The notes below the pieces were generated by a model. That model was not told the DNA's origin and made no database searches. It saw only the letters and a list, made by a program, of their open reading frames with translations. A program made the translations under genes and the position numbers. Source: Syngnathus acus (Eukaryota > Chordata > Actinopteri > Syngnathiformes > Syngnathidae). From it: DNA of 64,000 nt. The DNA is taken from positions 8,466,786 to 8,530,785 of the forward strand of contig NC_051100.1 in NCBI RefSeq assembly GCF_901709675.1, written 5' to 3'. Below are positions 36,213 through 57,000 of this stretch, piece by piece. The stretch's first letter is position 1; the number at the start of each line of letters is the position of its first letter.

Positions 36213-37428
36213 TTTTTTAAAAAAGACAATGTTCACCTAGGAAATTAAACCCTTTTAATTCAAGCTAGCGCCTACATAACGGTTATTGAATACTTCACAA
36301 TATATTAAGTCTAGATGTTATGATACATGCATACATTTCAGTCTGAATTAGAACCCACAATCACCAGTACACATGAATTGGGGGAGGGATAATGAAATTA
36401 TATAGTGCTGTATGTAGATACTGGTCTCAGCTTTAATGGAGTAAAAAGCCTATTGGCTTTTCCTGCAACATTGACAAAAGTGGGCGGGGGGGGACTGAAA
36501 AGGATTTCACAAGACATGAGACCCAATTAAGTAGAAACAATGAAGCTTTTAAACTACAGGGTGGCATAGACAGTTGTCAGACAGCCATGAGTGCGTCAAA
36601 AGAAGAGAGCAGACGTGTCTTTTCAGTTTTATCTAATTAAGAGTCCTACAAATACACAGATACCCCTTAACAGTTCATTAGATGGGAGGGGGGGGGTGAA
36701 TACATTGACGTAATACAAGTCTTGTGAAAGTACAATTCAGTCTTTGTGTTGCAAATGTGCCAGTGTTGCAGGAGAAACTGCTTAGTGTTTCCCTCTCATT
36801 TCTCAGATCTCTTTCACAGAAAGAAGTTAGATACTGCGACATGAGTATAATTACAGCAACTCTGGGGTATAATAACCAACAAAAAAAAAAACACGTAATA
36901 AAATAAAGACATTCAAGTACAGTAATATTTTGCATGAAAATACAAAACTACACAAAAAGCATTAAAATCAAACATTTGAGTTGGATGTTGTGGGCGGCGG
37001 AAGTGCTAGTTCATAAATTCTCATACGTAACGTATGAGGAGCTCGGTGATCCAGCGATGGAAGCATTGTGACCTTTAGGGCCATTTACTCCACCAGAACG
37101 AATGTCTTTTTGCAACATGTTTCTACATGACTGCTTTTTTTTTTTTTCCCCTCCAAGTTGACGATCCCCTACCCCAGTTGTCACTGACACTCATTTGGGA
37201 AACATGACGTACCCACAAACCCCTCTACATCTTTTTCAGATCATGTCACTTTTTTGTTGTTTTTATAAAATAAACAGAAAAGCTAGGCATCTTATGTCCA
37301 AGTCTTTTTTTACCCCCCATTGTAAATGCTCTGTAAGAGTCTATATTTAAATTGGGCTTTCCTCTTCCTCCACTGCGGTCCCGAGCATCCATTACTGCTG
37401 AAGCGCGACTGGGCTTGTGGTCTGGGGC
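36213..37428 (-). other. fbxo11: fbxo11 3' untranslated region (probable)
   Basis: Non-coding, AT-rich sequence between the convergent msh6 and fbxo11 stop codons. No exon was recognised on either strand. It is most simply the 3' UTR of fbxo11, reaching toward the msh6 3' end. It includes a G-run near 36487-36495, another near 36689-36697 and a T-run near 37137-37147. Confidence 0.5.
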
Positions 37429-44829
<7,401 letters not shown>

Positions 44830-45050
44830 TTGGGGTGTTGTTAATCGGAAGAAATGTCGAAGCCTTCACAGCAGAAGAGGCAACGTCGAGTGCATCGTTT
44901 AGGCCTTTTCCAGGAGCATTGCGAGATCTGTCATCTTCCGCGGTGGGCTCCGGAAAATTGCACGGTGGTCGGGTTATTCCCAGTCCCCTGCGCTGGCGTT
45001 ACGTTTCGGCCTAAACACTGTGGCAGGAGGAGCCATAACAGACGAGCACC
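44830..45050 (-). promoter_or_regulatory. fbxo11: fbxo11 promoter / CpG-rich 5' region
   Basis: CpG density rises sharply around the fbxo11 start (CTCGAGG, GGGCGCGGCC, CCGCGG, GGCGTTACG) compared with flanks. This is typical of a housekeeping CpG-island promoter. No TATA box was seen. A + strand open frame overlaps it (see the entry at 44854). Confidence 0.55.
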
Positions 45051-45174
45051 GTCCGCCAAGAATCAGTCGCATCACATGGGACAACCTCTCCCCGTCACAT
45101 GGTCCTCTCACATCCAGCCCAAACATTCAATTACGATTGTACCACCTATATCCAAGACGAAGCCAAAGATTTAA
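44854..45174 (+). CDS. Unrecognised 106-codon ORF divergent from fbxo11 (doubtful)
   Basis: An ATG with A at -3 opens a 106-codon frame starting 25 bp upstream of the fbxo11 start codon, on the opposite strand. The product is basic (MSKPSQQKRQRRVHRLG...) with a Cys/His cluster (EHCEICHLPRWAPENC) but matches no family I know. An AATAAA lies downstream near 45525. It could be a divergent promoter transcript, a lineage-specific gene, or chance, since CpG-rich DNA lengthens random frames. I favour chance or non-coding divergent transcription. Confidence 0.15.
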   Translation: MSKPSQQKRQRRVHRLGLFQEHCEICHLPRWAPENCTVVGLFPVPCAGVTFRPKHCGRRSHNRRAPSAKNQSHHMGQPLPVTWSSHIQPKHSITIVPPISKTKPKI

Positions 45175-48100
45175 GAGGCAACCTTTTGGATGTAAGATGC
45201 CTTGCTCAACGGTGATTGTAACCTTCACAATTTAAGGATATCCCAATGCAAAAGTTGAATCAAGTACTAAGCCTTTTGCAAGAAAAATTATTATGAATGA
45301 AAAATTATTATTTGATTACATAAGTAACGGCTTTTTTATTCTGCTTCTGTGAGGTGTATCAAATGTTTTGCACCAATACATTTAGAGTGTAAATATAATT
45401 TTGTCTATCTGTCAATACAAATTTCACAAATAACACATCCTTGATTTTATATTAGATATTCAATTTTTTATTTTTATTTTATTTATATTAGTCAATATTT
45501 TTACCTTTATCCACTTAAAGGTGAAATAAACTTGACTTGACTTAAAGGTGAAGTCTGCTTTTATTTTTTGCAATAATGTATTCTAATAATTGGTAACTTG
45601 ATATTTACTTTATTTTCAGCTTTCCACTTCGAGTCTCTTTTTTGCTTGCTCATGGGACACTTAGATTTTTTTTTAAATGTCATATATAGTTAGAAATAAA
45701 TCAACTCTATTAGTGTGGCAATTGAGTACCTTCTCTAACCTCTCATATCCTCTTAAAACATAAAAACAGCGATAGATCTAAACATTGTAATGCTATTTCT
45801 TTTTTTTTTTATTCGTAATGCACTCAAGTTAATGTAATGCAATATAAGCAAGGAAACTGTATTAATACCGACAATCACCCCTGGTCCTAATTCCTTCTAG
45901 CTCATTTAAGGTGCACTGGTTGCCCACTAGATGTCTCCTCTCACTTCTCATCAGCTGTTGAGTGAAATGAAATGTACAGTATTTGTCATCCATTGTCTGG
46001 GAAATGCTTGAACCTCACTCAGTGAGTATGGAATAACAAAAGACAAAAGTTTTGCATCTGCATTCTATAATGGGAGTATTAATACAACTCTTAAAATGTT
46101 TATGCCGATTCAGAGATGATTGACTACACAATAAAGGATTCTTTACGACAGATTAATTTTAATCTTCAACATTATAGTAATTCACTCTGTGACTTTAAAA
46201 ACATTTTCTGGACTGGTCTAAATGTATTTTTTCCTGTTTGAGCTACATTCTCAAACAATTGAAGACTTGTGCTGCAAAATTAATCATAAGTGGCCTTAAC
46301 ATGGCATCTTTTTTGGAGCCAATCAAATGCAGTTGTCCCCCTCATACTTTTCCTTTGTATGGAACAACATCAGAAAAAGCTTGCAAAATCTCACTGATTT
46401 GTTTTTCAATCTTATTTTTCCAATTGTTTATTTAGTTTTCTTTCATGTCACCTTAGGGCCTCTCTACCGTTCCGCATTTGTTTGCTAGCTACAATTGCCT
46501 CCACCAGCGTAACGGCTTTTGGGTCACTGACCATCAATGTGTTTGTCTGTAGCTTTGTGGCTTTGCGACTGACCTTGCAAAGGCCCTAATCAAGAGTTAG
46601 CTGAGGATATTTTTTATGCTGGAACTGTATGTACAAAACCCCTCTCTGTTCCTAATGCTCTTTACTCTGAAAGCATTTCTTGTATAATAGATAGTAGTCA
46701 GCTGAGACCTAATGAAGCATGAATGAAAATGAAATAAAATGTTAGGACTCATTGTTACTATGACCAGGAGGACCAAGACATCATCTTTATTTAGCCATGT
46801 AAACATCACCAGTCTTCTTGCAAAAGCACATCTTCTTGACTAATCCATTTGAGTTATGACGGTGCAGCCCATGTGTTGGCTTGGTAACCAATCTAGTATC
46901 CAGTGGCAACAGAGGTCTATTGAATCCTCTGTATTGGCTGATTTGACCAACGCTATCATGTCACCAAGTCACAGCATACAGCAGCAGAGGATAACGATTG
47001 GGTCGCGTATTATTCGGCTCAGTAGTTCAAACTGTGTGTGAAAAATTGAGGAGGGGTCATTATTGGGCTGACATTACAAACATCCTTTGTGATGCGCAAT
47101 TTCATGTATACTGATGATGGCGGTGTGGCCGCCGTATCTCTGTCAGATGTGCACGGAAATCATTTGAGTCCTTCAATTGAAATAACCGCTTTGTCCACAT
47201 ATTCGATTGATCATCATTTAACTCCGTCAATATCTGAAGGCATCCGCTGGGGCAGAGGCAGACACAACAGGATAAGCGTCTTTGTCTCAGACGAGTGTCC
47301 GTCACAGACCCCACCCTCCGTCCCCTCCTCTATTTGGGCGGCTGTTACAGAGAGGGCAGATGGCTCATTACCATAAATAGGACAAGGAGAGAGTGAGTGA
47401 GGGGGCCGTGCACACCGACCAAGAGGACCATACCGCCTAAAACCGAGGAAATGGGAGGCCGTTGCTAGGAGAGAGGAGAGACAGCTTTATGGTAACACAA
47501 AGCTGATTCCTCCCATCCCTCCATCCCCCTCCTCCATCTAAACTCATCTCCTTCCTGCCCCCTTTTTGCCCTGAGCTCTGAGTTTGCTGGTTGGGGACAG
47601 ATGGTCATTGGGCCCCATCGTCTTTACAGCTGGACACGGGCGACAACAACACAGTGAGACCTGGAAAGGATGAATCGCACCTCATCCCATCCAACATAGG
47701 AGGAATGGGAGCAGCGCGTGCTGAAGCCCGAGCCAGCAGCTAAGAATAGATCCATACTTGTTGCCCACAGGAAACGTATGGCATCACAATAGGCTGTCTT
47801 TTAAGCTAGTTTCATTCACGCTGTAGGATTCCCTAACCTAACATGATACATTTTCCCACGTACACATTGATGCTGATGTTAGGAGAGTTGTTGTTTTTTT
47901 AGCCAGCCAGTGCTGTTATTTTTAATCCTCCACTTGAGTCACTGACCTTGTTTTAAAAGCCCGCAAAGCTTGATAAATGTATTCACCCGTATACAAATTA
48001 AAAGCACGCCAAAATATGGGCCATACTCCGAGGTGAGGTGAGGAATTACATTCTGCCATGTTGAGTCTGTCAATCAAGTCAACATGTCAGACTGAGGAGC

Positions 48101-51100
48101 AAATCTGTCCTGAGTGGACCTTTGATTGCAGCCAAATGTCTCACACAAAAAGAAAGAGCAAGAGTCTCATGAAGCTAAATGTTAAATATGAATACTTCAG
48201 TAGGGGTAATTATTGAGCTGTTCATTTAATATGATTAGAAACTACGTACCGACTCCAAATGATAATATGTCATTTCCCATGAAAACTCATTAGATGTGAT
48301 ATGTTGCATGACAGGATTCATATTTTGGGAGCACAGAATGGGAAAGGCGAGAGCACGGAGACAGCATAGAGGTGAGCCTGCATCACCTAGCGCTCCGCCT
48401 TGGTTGCATAGGAACACGAGAGCCATGCCTACCCTGCAGACACACTCCTTTCCTCTCTTTTCTGCCATGCTTCATTACCCCGTGCTCAGCCAGGCACGGA
48501 GGCACTGCACCACTTTCTCCAGTCTACAGCCGTGCGCCCTCTTACACTCACGCATGCAGTCAGGCTCGCTAGGGTCTCATGCTGGATGGGCACTTGCCCT
48601 CAGGCATTGGGTCACTCTTGCTTTTTAAGCGCTGGGAAGGGACAAAAGTGGTAGAGTGGTACTTGTAGCCATTTTTCAAACAAGGCACCATAATTAAAAC
48701 TATAGGGCAAGGAACCGTCTTTGGTTTATTTTTATTTTGCTTTATTAAGTAATAGGTTTGACATTTCTTTGTTCAGACAAACTTTCTTCTTTCGGCTGTC
48801 ATTCCATCGTTCATCGGAGCTGTGACGTGTCATTATTTTTCCTGGTTGAATATATCCAGAACACCTTTGGAGGGAGCTGACTGAGAGGCAGGAAGGAGAT
48901 GGCCAACCTACCTCAACGGAATGCCCTGGAACCACCACGTGCGGGTGGCCAAGTTGGGGCCTGGCAAAATGTGTTGTCAGGTGGCAGGTACTATGCTGCC
49001 CTGCTAGCCCTTCAATTACCAAATCTAGCTCTTCTGAGGTTAATCATTTCAATCAGTGCCCTATAAAAACTTACACAAGGATTCAAAATGTATGAATTGA
49101 ATTTACTATACAATAGTATCGGATTGAACCCAAAAGTATTGCAAAAAGTGCCCTGTAAAGGGTTAACAGTATGTTTGCGACAAACAGTTGTGGTTGCATC
49201 TGTGGCGTTCACAGCTGCTCCTGTTACACTGTCAACACATGGGTGCTCATACTTTTGGTTAGCATCACTTGAGGCTGCAAAATAATTTCCGTGATGCTGC
49301 AAAATAATTTCCACAAGCAGTAATAACTTTAACACTACATGCACTGACGATGGTGCCGGAGCATTAGCAATGAATAACACTGGTAGTGCCAGCTAACACA
49401 GCTGGACATAAGACCACAATTGTCCAAGAAGATACAGTGTGTTTGTGAGCGAGGAATGGTGGGGCGGACCACAAGCTTTGCAAATCTATGCGGGTGTCCA
49501 AGAACAAAGCTTTTGGTGTTGTGTTGTTGTTGTGACAGCGAAGCCATCAGCCAGATGCCTCGCAGACATCACAACTTTGCATAGTGCATTTTAAAGGGAG
49601 GAATCGACACATGAAGTGGGTTGACTTTTCTTCATACTGCTGCTCCACTGTTAATTGACTACAAGTGTTCATTTGCCTGTAAGGGGCAGTCATTAAGGGT
49701 GAATAACCAAATTTGGTTTGGCAATAGAGTAGCCAGCGATCAATGGGTTTATTCAATTACCCCTACATGCGGTGTATTGTCTAACTCTGCTATTCGAAAG
49801 CCTGTGCACGGGAGCCCGGACGTTTCGGTGGCTTAAAAGCGCAATAAGGTAGCAATGGTCAATAAAAGGAAAAATGGGACCCACTTATGGCGATGCAACA
49901 AAAAGATGACAGTTCATTGTGTTTCTTTTTGTGGAGACAAAGCGATTGAGTAGCCGTCGCCTGTTATAATCAAGTTGTAGAAATCACTGTGTTTCTAAAG
50001 AATACAATCACTTACAGTGTATTGATTTCTTTAGCTAAGCCTGTAATCGGTGATGTAAACAAGAGAGAATGCAAATTGAAGAATGTAGTTTGTGTCAGAC
50101 TCGACTTTCACGGTCTTGTTTTTGGGCAGATTACATGCATGGCTAAAAGAATAGTCTTATAATATGTGGTGAATGTGAATTCATTTTATGAACATAATTC
50201 TAGACGCAACATATTTTGCCTTGCAGAGAAATTGTGCTACTGCTCTGTCTTGAGTGGTTGATGTGTGTGATGTGTAATTGATGTCTTTCAAGTGCTTTGT
50301 TGGTAACTGATTATCAGTTTAGCAGTAAAAAATGTAAAAAGGGACATATAATCAGCCTCTACGCAACTAGTTAAAGGTCATTTAACTGTTCAGTTTGTTT
50401 TTAATTAAATCCTTGTTAAATTTAATTTACTCTCCCGAATGATGGCATGCTTAATAATCCTCCAAAGGAGCAAATTGACGCTCGGGTCCATCCAGTAATG
50501 CAACGTGTTCCCGCTGTCACCTGAATAAAGTGCATCAATACAGAATTACAGGATATTTGTTTGACTATTGAAAAGACCATTCCGCTGCTCTCCACATTGA
50601 GCATTTTATTGCCAGCGCCTGAAAGGAGGCACTTATCTGCTGACAGATAACAGACAATCAGCAAGTGCTGACACAATTCATAAAACTGGGTTAACAGAAA
50701 GGATTGTCAAACAAAGACTTCTGTAGGCAAACATCCTCTTCAACCGAGGACGACTGCAGGCAAAAAGCTGGGAGAACCTCTGGGGAAAGAAACCTGAAGA
50801 ACAAAGCAAGTGTTGCATTTGAAACAAGTTGACCACGCCCGGTTTGGTCTAGTACTAACAGTTGGTGGGCGGGTAGGGTAACATTTGCAATACATTCACA
50901 GCAAAGATCAAGCTTCTTAGCCTGTGAGTATAGAATTAGTATAGATTTTTACAGAAATAAAATGAGCTTTGACCCTTTTTTTTTAACAACATCCGGAGTC
51001 CAGCAAGCGGGCTCTGGGAGTAATTATTGGGATTTACCGGACCCCTTGATACAGACGGTTTCGTTCTTGTGCAATGCAACCCGTGTCAGAATGTGGTTCG

Positions 51101-51260
51101 CATTGCCGGCAATATATCTGATTCATTTCCAGTGAGGATCAGTTCTCATATTATCCACTCATACACCACATATTTAAATGCTGCTAATGCTATACTTTTA
51201 ATTAAATTTAATTTAATTAATTTTGTGTCAATTTAATTATTTAATTATTTATTTATTCAT

Positions 51261-51593
51261 GCATCCATCCATCCATCCATTTTCTGAACCGCTTAGTCCC
51301 CACGGGGGTCGCGGGTGCGCTGGAGCCTATCCCAGCCGTCATCGGGCAGTAGGCGGGGGACACCCTGAACCGGTTGCCAGCCAATCGCAGGGCACACAGA
51401 GACAAACAACCATTCGCACTCGCACTCACACCTAGGGACAATTTGGAGTGCTCAATCGGCCTACCAAGCATGTTTTGGGGATGTGGGAGGAAACCGGAGT
51501 GCCCGGAGAAAACCCACGCGGGCCCGGGGAGAACATGCAAACTCCACACAGGGAGGGCCGGAGGTGGAATCGAACCCGCACCCTCCTAACTGT
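51261..51593 (+). mobile_element. Dispersed teleost repeat, 'CCATCCATTTTCTGAACCGCTT' family
   Basis: The block begins GCATCCATCCATCCATCC and contains the highly characteristic fish phrases GGGGTCGCGGGTGCGCTGG, GGAGCCTATCCCAGC, GCAGGGCACACAGAGAC, GGGATGTGGGAGGAAACCGG (one base different here) and GGGGAGAACATGCAAACTCC. These belong to an abundant dispersed family in many percomorph fishes, probably the 3' part of a non-LTR element. ATTT-type tails flank it. I cannot assign the exact Repbase family. Open frames within it are not genes. Confidence 0.8.
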
Positions 51594-51599
51594 GTCATT

Positions 51600-51625
51600 C
51601 ATTTATTTATTTATTTATTTATTTA
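51600..51625. repeat. (ATTT)n microsatellite next to dispersed repeat
   Basis: Six or so ATTT units directly follow the dispersed repeat, probably grown from its insertion tail. Confidence 0.85.
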
Positions 51626-53649
51626 ATCTATTGTATCTACATTTCAGATATTAGCTGTATTTGCCAGCTACTGTTAAGGCTCTATAGCAAATGAGATTGG
51701 GCTGACTGGGCACCTCACTGTCAACCACTGTGTTTCCAGTCCAAAGCTTGCTAAAAGGAGAGGGAAAAAAAGAAAATAGAGAGGGTCCAACAAAGGCAAG
51801 AGGACAGAGGGAATATAGTGCAGTATACAAACAAGGTTTGTCACTGTTAGACAGTTTTATGAGCTCCAGACCTGCTGAAATTGAGTAGCGCGTGTGTGCA
51901 GCGCCTCTTATCGCCTCGCTGGCAGTAAGCGAGGGCAAGAGGCTCAACACTTGGCGCTCGGTAAAAATGGTCTGATTCATTTTCCGCCTGAGAGGGTCTC
52001 ACTGGGGCAGCATCAGAGCAGCCAGCCCACACAGATTTATGGACCATTAAAGCAGCGGGGCTCCTGACCACTCTGCCACCACAGGCCGGCTTGCAAAGCA
52101 CACACCGCGCCCTCATTCATGCTCAGTGTCTTCTCTCCAGGACGGGATGGATTCCTCATTGTTCATCCCCTCACTTTTACTGCCTCACATGAACTCCACT
52201 CAAAGTCTGTAATCCTGAACTACTTCACCTCGCTCCCTTTTATCTAGAAGATATGTTTACTCTTAATTGTGCTCAACCGCTGATGGTTAGCACCAAACTT
52301 TCAGATGCTTCAGATAAACATTTTTTCCCCCAATAAGATGCTAAGTGCCTCGTGTGTTGTACACAGTTAGGTATATGTCCCACGACTATGCTCAACATTT
52401 CTGATGCAAGACAGTGGGGCATGTTGTTTTAGCCTTAACAATCAGATTAGCACCATTTTAGACACATCAGCTAATGGTCCTGTCTTTCCAGGCATCCTCT
52501 ATCAACAGTTTCCCTGGTGATTAATGCTTCTCCTCTCTCTCCCTCGCTAGCTTTGCAACTTCATCCCTGACAGTGACGCCGGGAGGGAAAATGGGACACA
52601 GTCTAGGCGGCATGCTGTCCCTAAGAATAGCATTGTTGCGCAAGAAAATGATGTCAGCATAGGCCTTAAAAGCATGAATGAATATAATATGACAATGAAA
52701 ATGCTCACCTCAACCATGAATCTGTTTCTTTCTCTCATTATTTCTGTGTGCTGTACCTGTTTCGAATAAAAGCATGTTTTTAATGACAGGGCTGAAGCAA
52801 GTGATGAAGACAAATGCTATTTCAAGTTACGTGTTTGCCAATACAACCACGGTAAAACCTGTTTGTCAAGTCAAAACAAGGCCAAAACAAATGTGTGCAT
52901 CAATGACAGACAGGAGTGCGTACACCATGACTGCATGACAGATATGTGGGCTTATGCACAATAAAGGCACACAGGGAACCTATTAGATCAGACCAGAGAG
53001 AGGTACTTATGTGCGCTTATGAAATCGGTTGAGCACTGTATCACCGGTATGTGAAAGTTGCAGTCTGGTGTGAAGTCGCTTTCAGCCAGTAAAGCTGCAC
53101 TCCACAGATAGCCAAGTAGAGATAAATAATAAAAAAAAAAAGCTCTTTTCTGCCTCTTATTTAGACTAGCGCGTCAATATATTCTCCTGTAAAGGTCTGC
53201 GTATTTGAGTTGCAGAGGATGCATTTTGTGTACAATTAGGAAAATATAATTGTCATCAAGCTAATGTGCAATCTGTCAACATTTGTAATTTTGGGGTTCA
53301 AGAAAATACTTTTGTTAGGGGTGTCCACATCAACACAACCTACTTTTGGGTTTCGAACCTATGAATTCAGAATCACAACCACTCATTTACATAATCAATG
53401 CTTAAACCCACATCTCACCAATAAATATGAGACGAAACTTGACACAAACGATAAAAGTTTTTTTTTTTTTTTTTTTTAATAGGTATTACGCAGCATGTGA
53501 TCAGTAAATGTGTTTGTCTGGTTAGCTTCTGAGTATCACGGTTTACTTTAGGTGGGGCCCAGCTGAGGGTCCACGTTGGTGGGTGTGGTGACATCCTCTC
53601 TCCGCCCAGAGGTGTTTGTGTTTAGCCTAAACAACATTCCGTGTAAACG

Positions 53650-53949
53650 CCCTCTAACAACCCTTCCGGCGTCTACGTCACCGTCAGTCGTGCGTTATTA
53701 AAAGAATATCTGTTTCTCATATGTTTGAATCTATTTTTCTATCCTTGAGGGAGCTTACGAAAAAGTGAAAGCCCATTTGGCGATGCAAAATAGGATAGCG
53801 TGCGCGCTCGTGGAGCCCCTTCGCTGCGGCAGTTGCCAGGGGAGATAGGAGGGGAGGGGCTGTGATTGGCTGGAGTGGCTGTGTTGCCATGACGACGGCT
53901 AGGGGTTTGGTAGCGTTGCTGTGCGCTCTGTGATCCGCGCGCTGCGTGC
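53650..53949 (+). promoter_or_regulatory. foxn2: foxn2 promoter (probable)
   Basis: A CpG-rich block with a CRE-like TACGTCAC at 53674-53681 and an inverted CCAAT box (ATTGG) at 53865-53869 precedes an exon-like segment with a strong splice donor. Its position, upstream and on the same strand, makes it the natural promoter of foxn2 (known coding exon from 62276). No TATA box was seen. The transcription start is not determined. Confidence 0.5.
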
Positions 53950-54069
53950 ATGGAGGAAGCAGCTGCTGATCTGATCTCTGACATTGTGCGACTGCGAGGC
54001 AGACATCCGAATAAACTGCGTACTGTCGCGTCTTTAAGCACGCCACACCGAGACCCGACGTACATGATT
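53950..54069 (+). other. foxn2: Candidate foxn2 5' exon carrying an upstream ORF
   Basis: An ATG at 53950 opens 40 codons (MEEAAADLISDIVRLRGRHP...) up to a consensus donor gtgagt at 54070. If spliced directly to the acceptor before 62262, the frame continues for four codons (T-S-L-I) and ends at TAA 62274-62276, whose last base is the A of the foxn2 ATG. That makes it a 44-codon uORF, not an N-terminal extension of FOXN2. I do not recognise the peptide. It could also be a first coding exon of something else. Confidence 0.4.
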
Positions 54070-57000
54070 GTGAGTAGTCCACCCTCCTCCTGCTTTCTCG
54101 GTTTTTGTCTTAAGCCCGCGTGCGTTTGGACCATGTTTGCGAGGCGTGTGTTTCGGAGCGAGCTAAAAGTAAACGTGGTCAAGTGACTTTGCTCAGAGCG
54201 GCCAGCATGGCACAATAAGCGACAGCATGTGGCAGTTAGCTAACCTTACTTCCCCTCTCCTTTCCAAAATCCAATATTCAAGTGGCCAGCCTTTTATACT
54301 AAGCACATATTCTTGGCCATGTCACGTTTATCGACATAACATCGATAGAGTACTTAAAGTTGTTCCCTGCTAACGCTAGCGTTGGATTTACCCTCAGTGA
54401 CCTACCGAGTGGCTGCTAAGGCTATTTCGCTTCGTGTTTGCTGTACTGGGTGAGCGAACGCATTCAGTTCTGGTAAAGTTGGTGAAAATATTTTTAACCG
54501 GGGATAAGTTACTCGGTAACGAGTCCGGTTTGTCGGGAAGTATTGTGTAATTGCACACGTCACTGCGCGTAACTTCATATTCCACGTTGTGTGTGACTGT
54601 CGGTGGTGATTCATCCCCTCTTTTATCCTGTATTAGCCACTGTTTTCTTTTCTCGCTGTTAATTTTCACAACTACCTTTAATCTCTCAGCTATTCAATTT
54701 GACAGAAGTGTTACTCAACATTACATTTCGGCAGGACCAAAGAATGTGAGGCTGCATTGACTGAGCACATGATGTCATGTCACAAGATTGTCCCATATAC
54801 TGAGCTGTCTATAAACAATATCTGACTGCAATAATTATGTTTGTAATAACACTCAAAAGGGACTGTTGTCATTGCATGCCATCAAACGTTAGTTCCATGT
54901 AGTATTACTGCCTCTGTACTTCATATTATATTATTATATTAGCTGGAACCATCATACATTTCCTCCTTGCAATATGTGTGTTTGGAGAAGAAATGTTGTG
55001 TTGTTATTCAGACTTTTGTCAAAGATCCAGTGATAAATCAAATGTAGAAAAAAAGGTAAATGAACAAAAAAGATGTTATCAATCTGCCATTACTTTATAG
55101 CCAGCGTTTCTATGGCCACAACCATCTGTTGTCTTCATTGTTGTTTGTAGTCCTTGCATGTATTCCACGTCTGTATGTACTGAGGCCTTTGCAGGGTTGC
55201 TACTCTTGCCCCCCAGAATAGCCGAGAGCCTGCTAACTTTACTAACATTCGTTACTATAAATAGGACTCTGCAATGTTGTTTTTGCTTCTGCTCAATAGC
55301 TTTAATATTGGTCAAGCCCTGTGACAACAAGAGCAACATTTTATTCTTTCTGTAAGTAGAGGCCACAGTAGTGACTAGGAGTTAAAAATACTTGCACTGA
55401 AATGAAAGCACATGCTAAAAATTGAGATTGCACTAGATGTTGCCAGCGCATTGATGTTCTTCAATCATTTACTTGCGAGTTAAATTACTAATTGTTGATG
55501 TTAGTTTTAAGACTCACAAGACAGCACTGCAAATCAGATTCGGTTAGGTAACAGAATAACAGCCTGCTTTTTAAAAATGAAAACCCAGATGGAAGACACT
55601 TCCCATTGTATTTTCGTCGAAGCTGAAAAAAAGAGTTGAATTTAGTTTACCTTTGAATTTCTATTTTATTGAGTGCATCATGGAACACATATTTTAGGTA
55701 CTAGTACAGTAATGACAAAACTAATGCATCTCCTGAAATAAATACAACTGAGGGGTGAGCCTGCCCTATGGAAAGCCTTCGGGTTCTTCAAGGTGATGAC
55801 CTGACAGTGGGGGGTGGAAGGGGCGGTGAGGTTGTTATATTAATCTAGCACCGTATACACTCTGGGATATTAGTTTTCATTTCAAAATCTCAATCTGTAT
55901 TTAGTGCGAGAGGCTGCATGCAGTTTGTGTCACGAGTAAGCATTCCATTATATGCTTTCTTTCTTGACAGTTAAAAGTCGAGCTGAATACCATGCTCAAG
56001 CAAGAAGTTGTCGAGATATTTAAATCTTGTCCAAAATGCAGCATTTTGCTGGTGTGTAGCCTATGTCGGGGTATGGGCTCTACTTGCTGAACGGAGTTCA
56101 TTAGATTAGGGCAAAGTCCAGACCGTACTGATTTTGAGCTCAATTGGATTGGATTATGGACAGTCACGTTTTGTATTTGTGTTTGGACTGTTCTGTTACA
56201 CAGCACTCATTGTTGGATATTTTACTCCAACAGAACACTACTGAGCTCAGCTGCAACAAACCTCTCTGGAACCCTTGTCAAAACCGCACAATTTCCCCCC
56301 CCCCAACGTTGAATACTTATTGATTTCACTGTTCTAAGCAGTTGGTCCATTTCTCTCCATCCGATGCATCTGCGGGGATTGTGTGAAGAAATGTGATCAA
56401 CGAGACTACATTTTCAAAATGCACAACCGGTTTGAGCTCACTTTCAGCGCCATCCTCTAATCTAAACTATGTATTTGTTCTTCCCATTGAGGCTAAAGTG
56501 CCATAAGAATTGCGGTTCAAAATGGTGGTGTGGCCATGTAATCAGTCTTATCACAGTATTGTGTACTCTGACCCCAAGTAAATGGAAGGTTGCGTCCTTT
56601 AAAATCCGCCATGTGCTTTCAAGGCGTATGACTGACTAGAGTTTGGGAATTGTTACAAAGGCAGATAATTCTCATTCAGTGTACCATTTAAGAGTTTGTA
56701 GTATCTTGTATAAAGGTCTAAAACATTGCCACAAAAGAGAAATGGCTATTATAGAACCTCTGGTTTTGTGAATAACAGCATTTGAAGCAAGGATTTGACT
56801 GAAAGCACTTGAATGAATTGATAAATCAATTCTGGGTTAAAAGGAGTAAGTGCAGTAATTTCACGTTCCAGACACTTTAAGGTCTGCTCATTTTGGGTGC
56901 CCCTATTATTTACAAAATACTTGTCCAGCTTCACTGTGTGGGTCGCCACTTGTTGGCTGGCTCACTTTTTAATCTTGTGTAATATGTGCGAATGTGGGGA

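Larger units (their letters stand above)
45240..53640. other. Divergent intergenic region between fbxo11 and foxn2
   Basis: No recognisable exon on either strand. It includes a teleost dispersed repeat at about 51261-51593 with flanking ATTT/TTAA simple repeats, a short direct repeat (GCTGCAAAATAATTTCC twice within 40 bp near 49274-49313), a T20 run near 53458-53477, and a CpG-containing, motif-dense block near 51840-52130 that could be regulatory. Open frames here are short and unsupported. Confidence 0.6.

Noticed and set aside
51223-51654. Several overlapping ORFs with proline and basic residues
   Set aside because: They lie wholly within the dispersed repeat and its ATTT tails.
53717-54215. 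- strand ORFs of 121 and 158 codons across the foxn2 promoter region
   Set aside because: They occur in a CpG-rich block, have no family resemblance and overlap each other in different frames.
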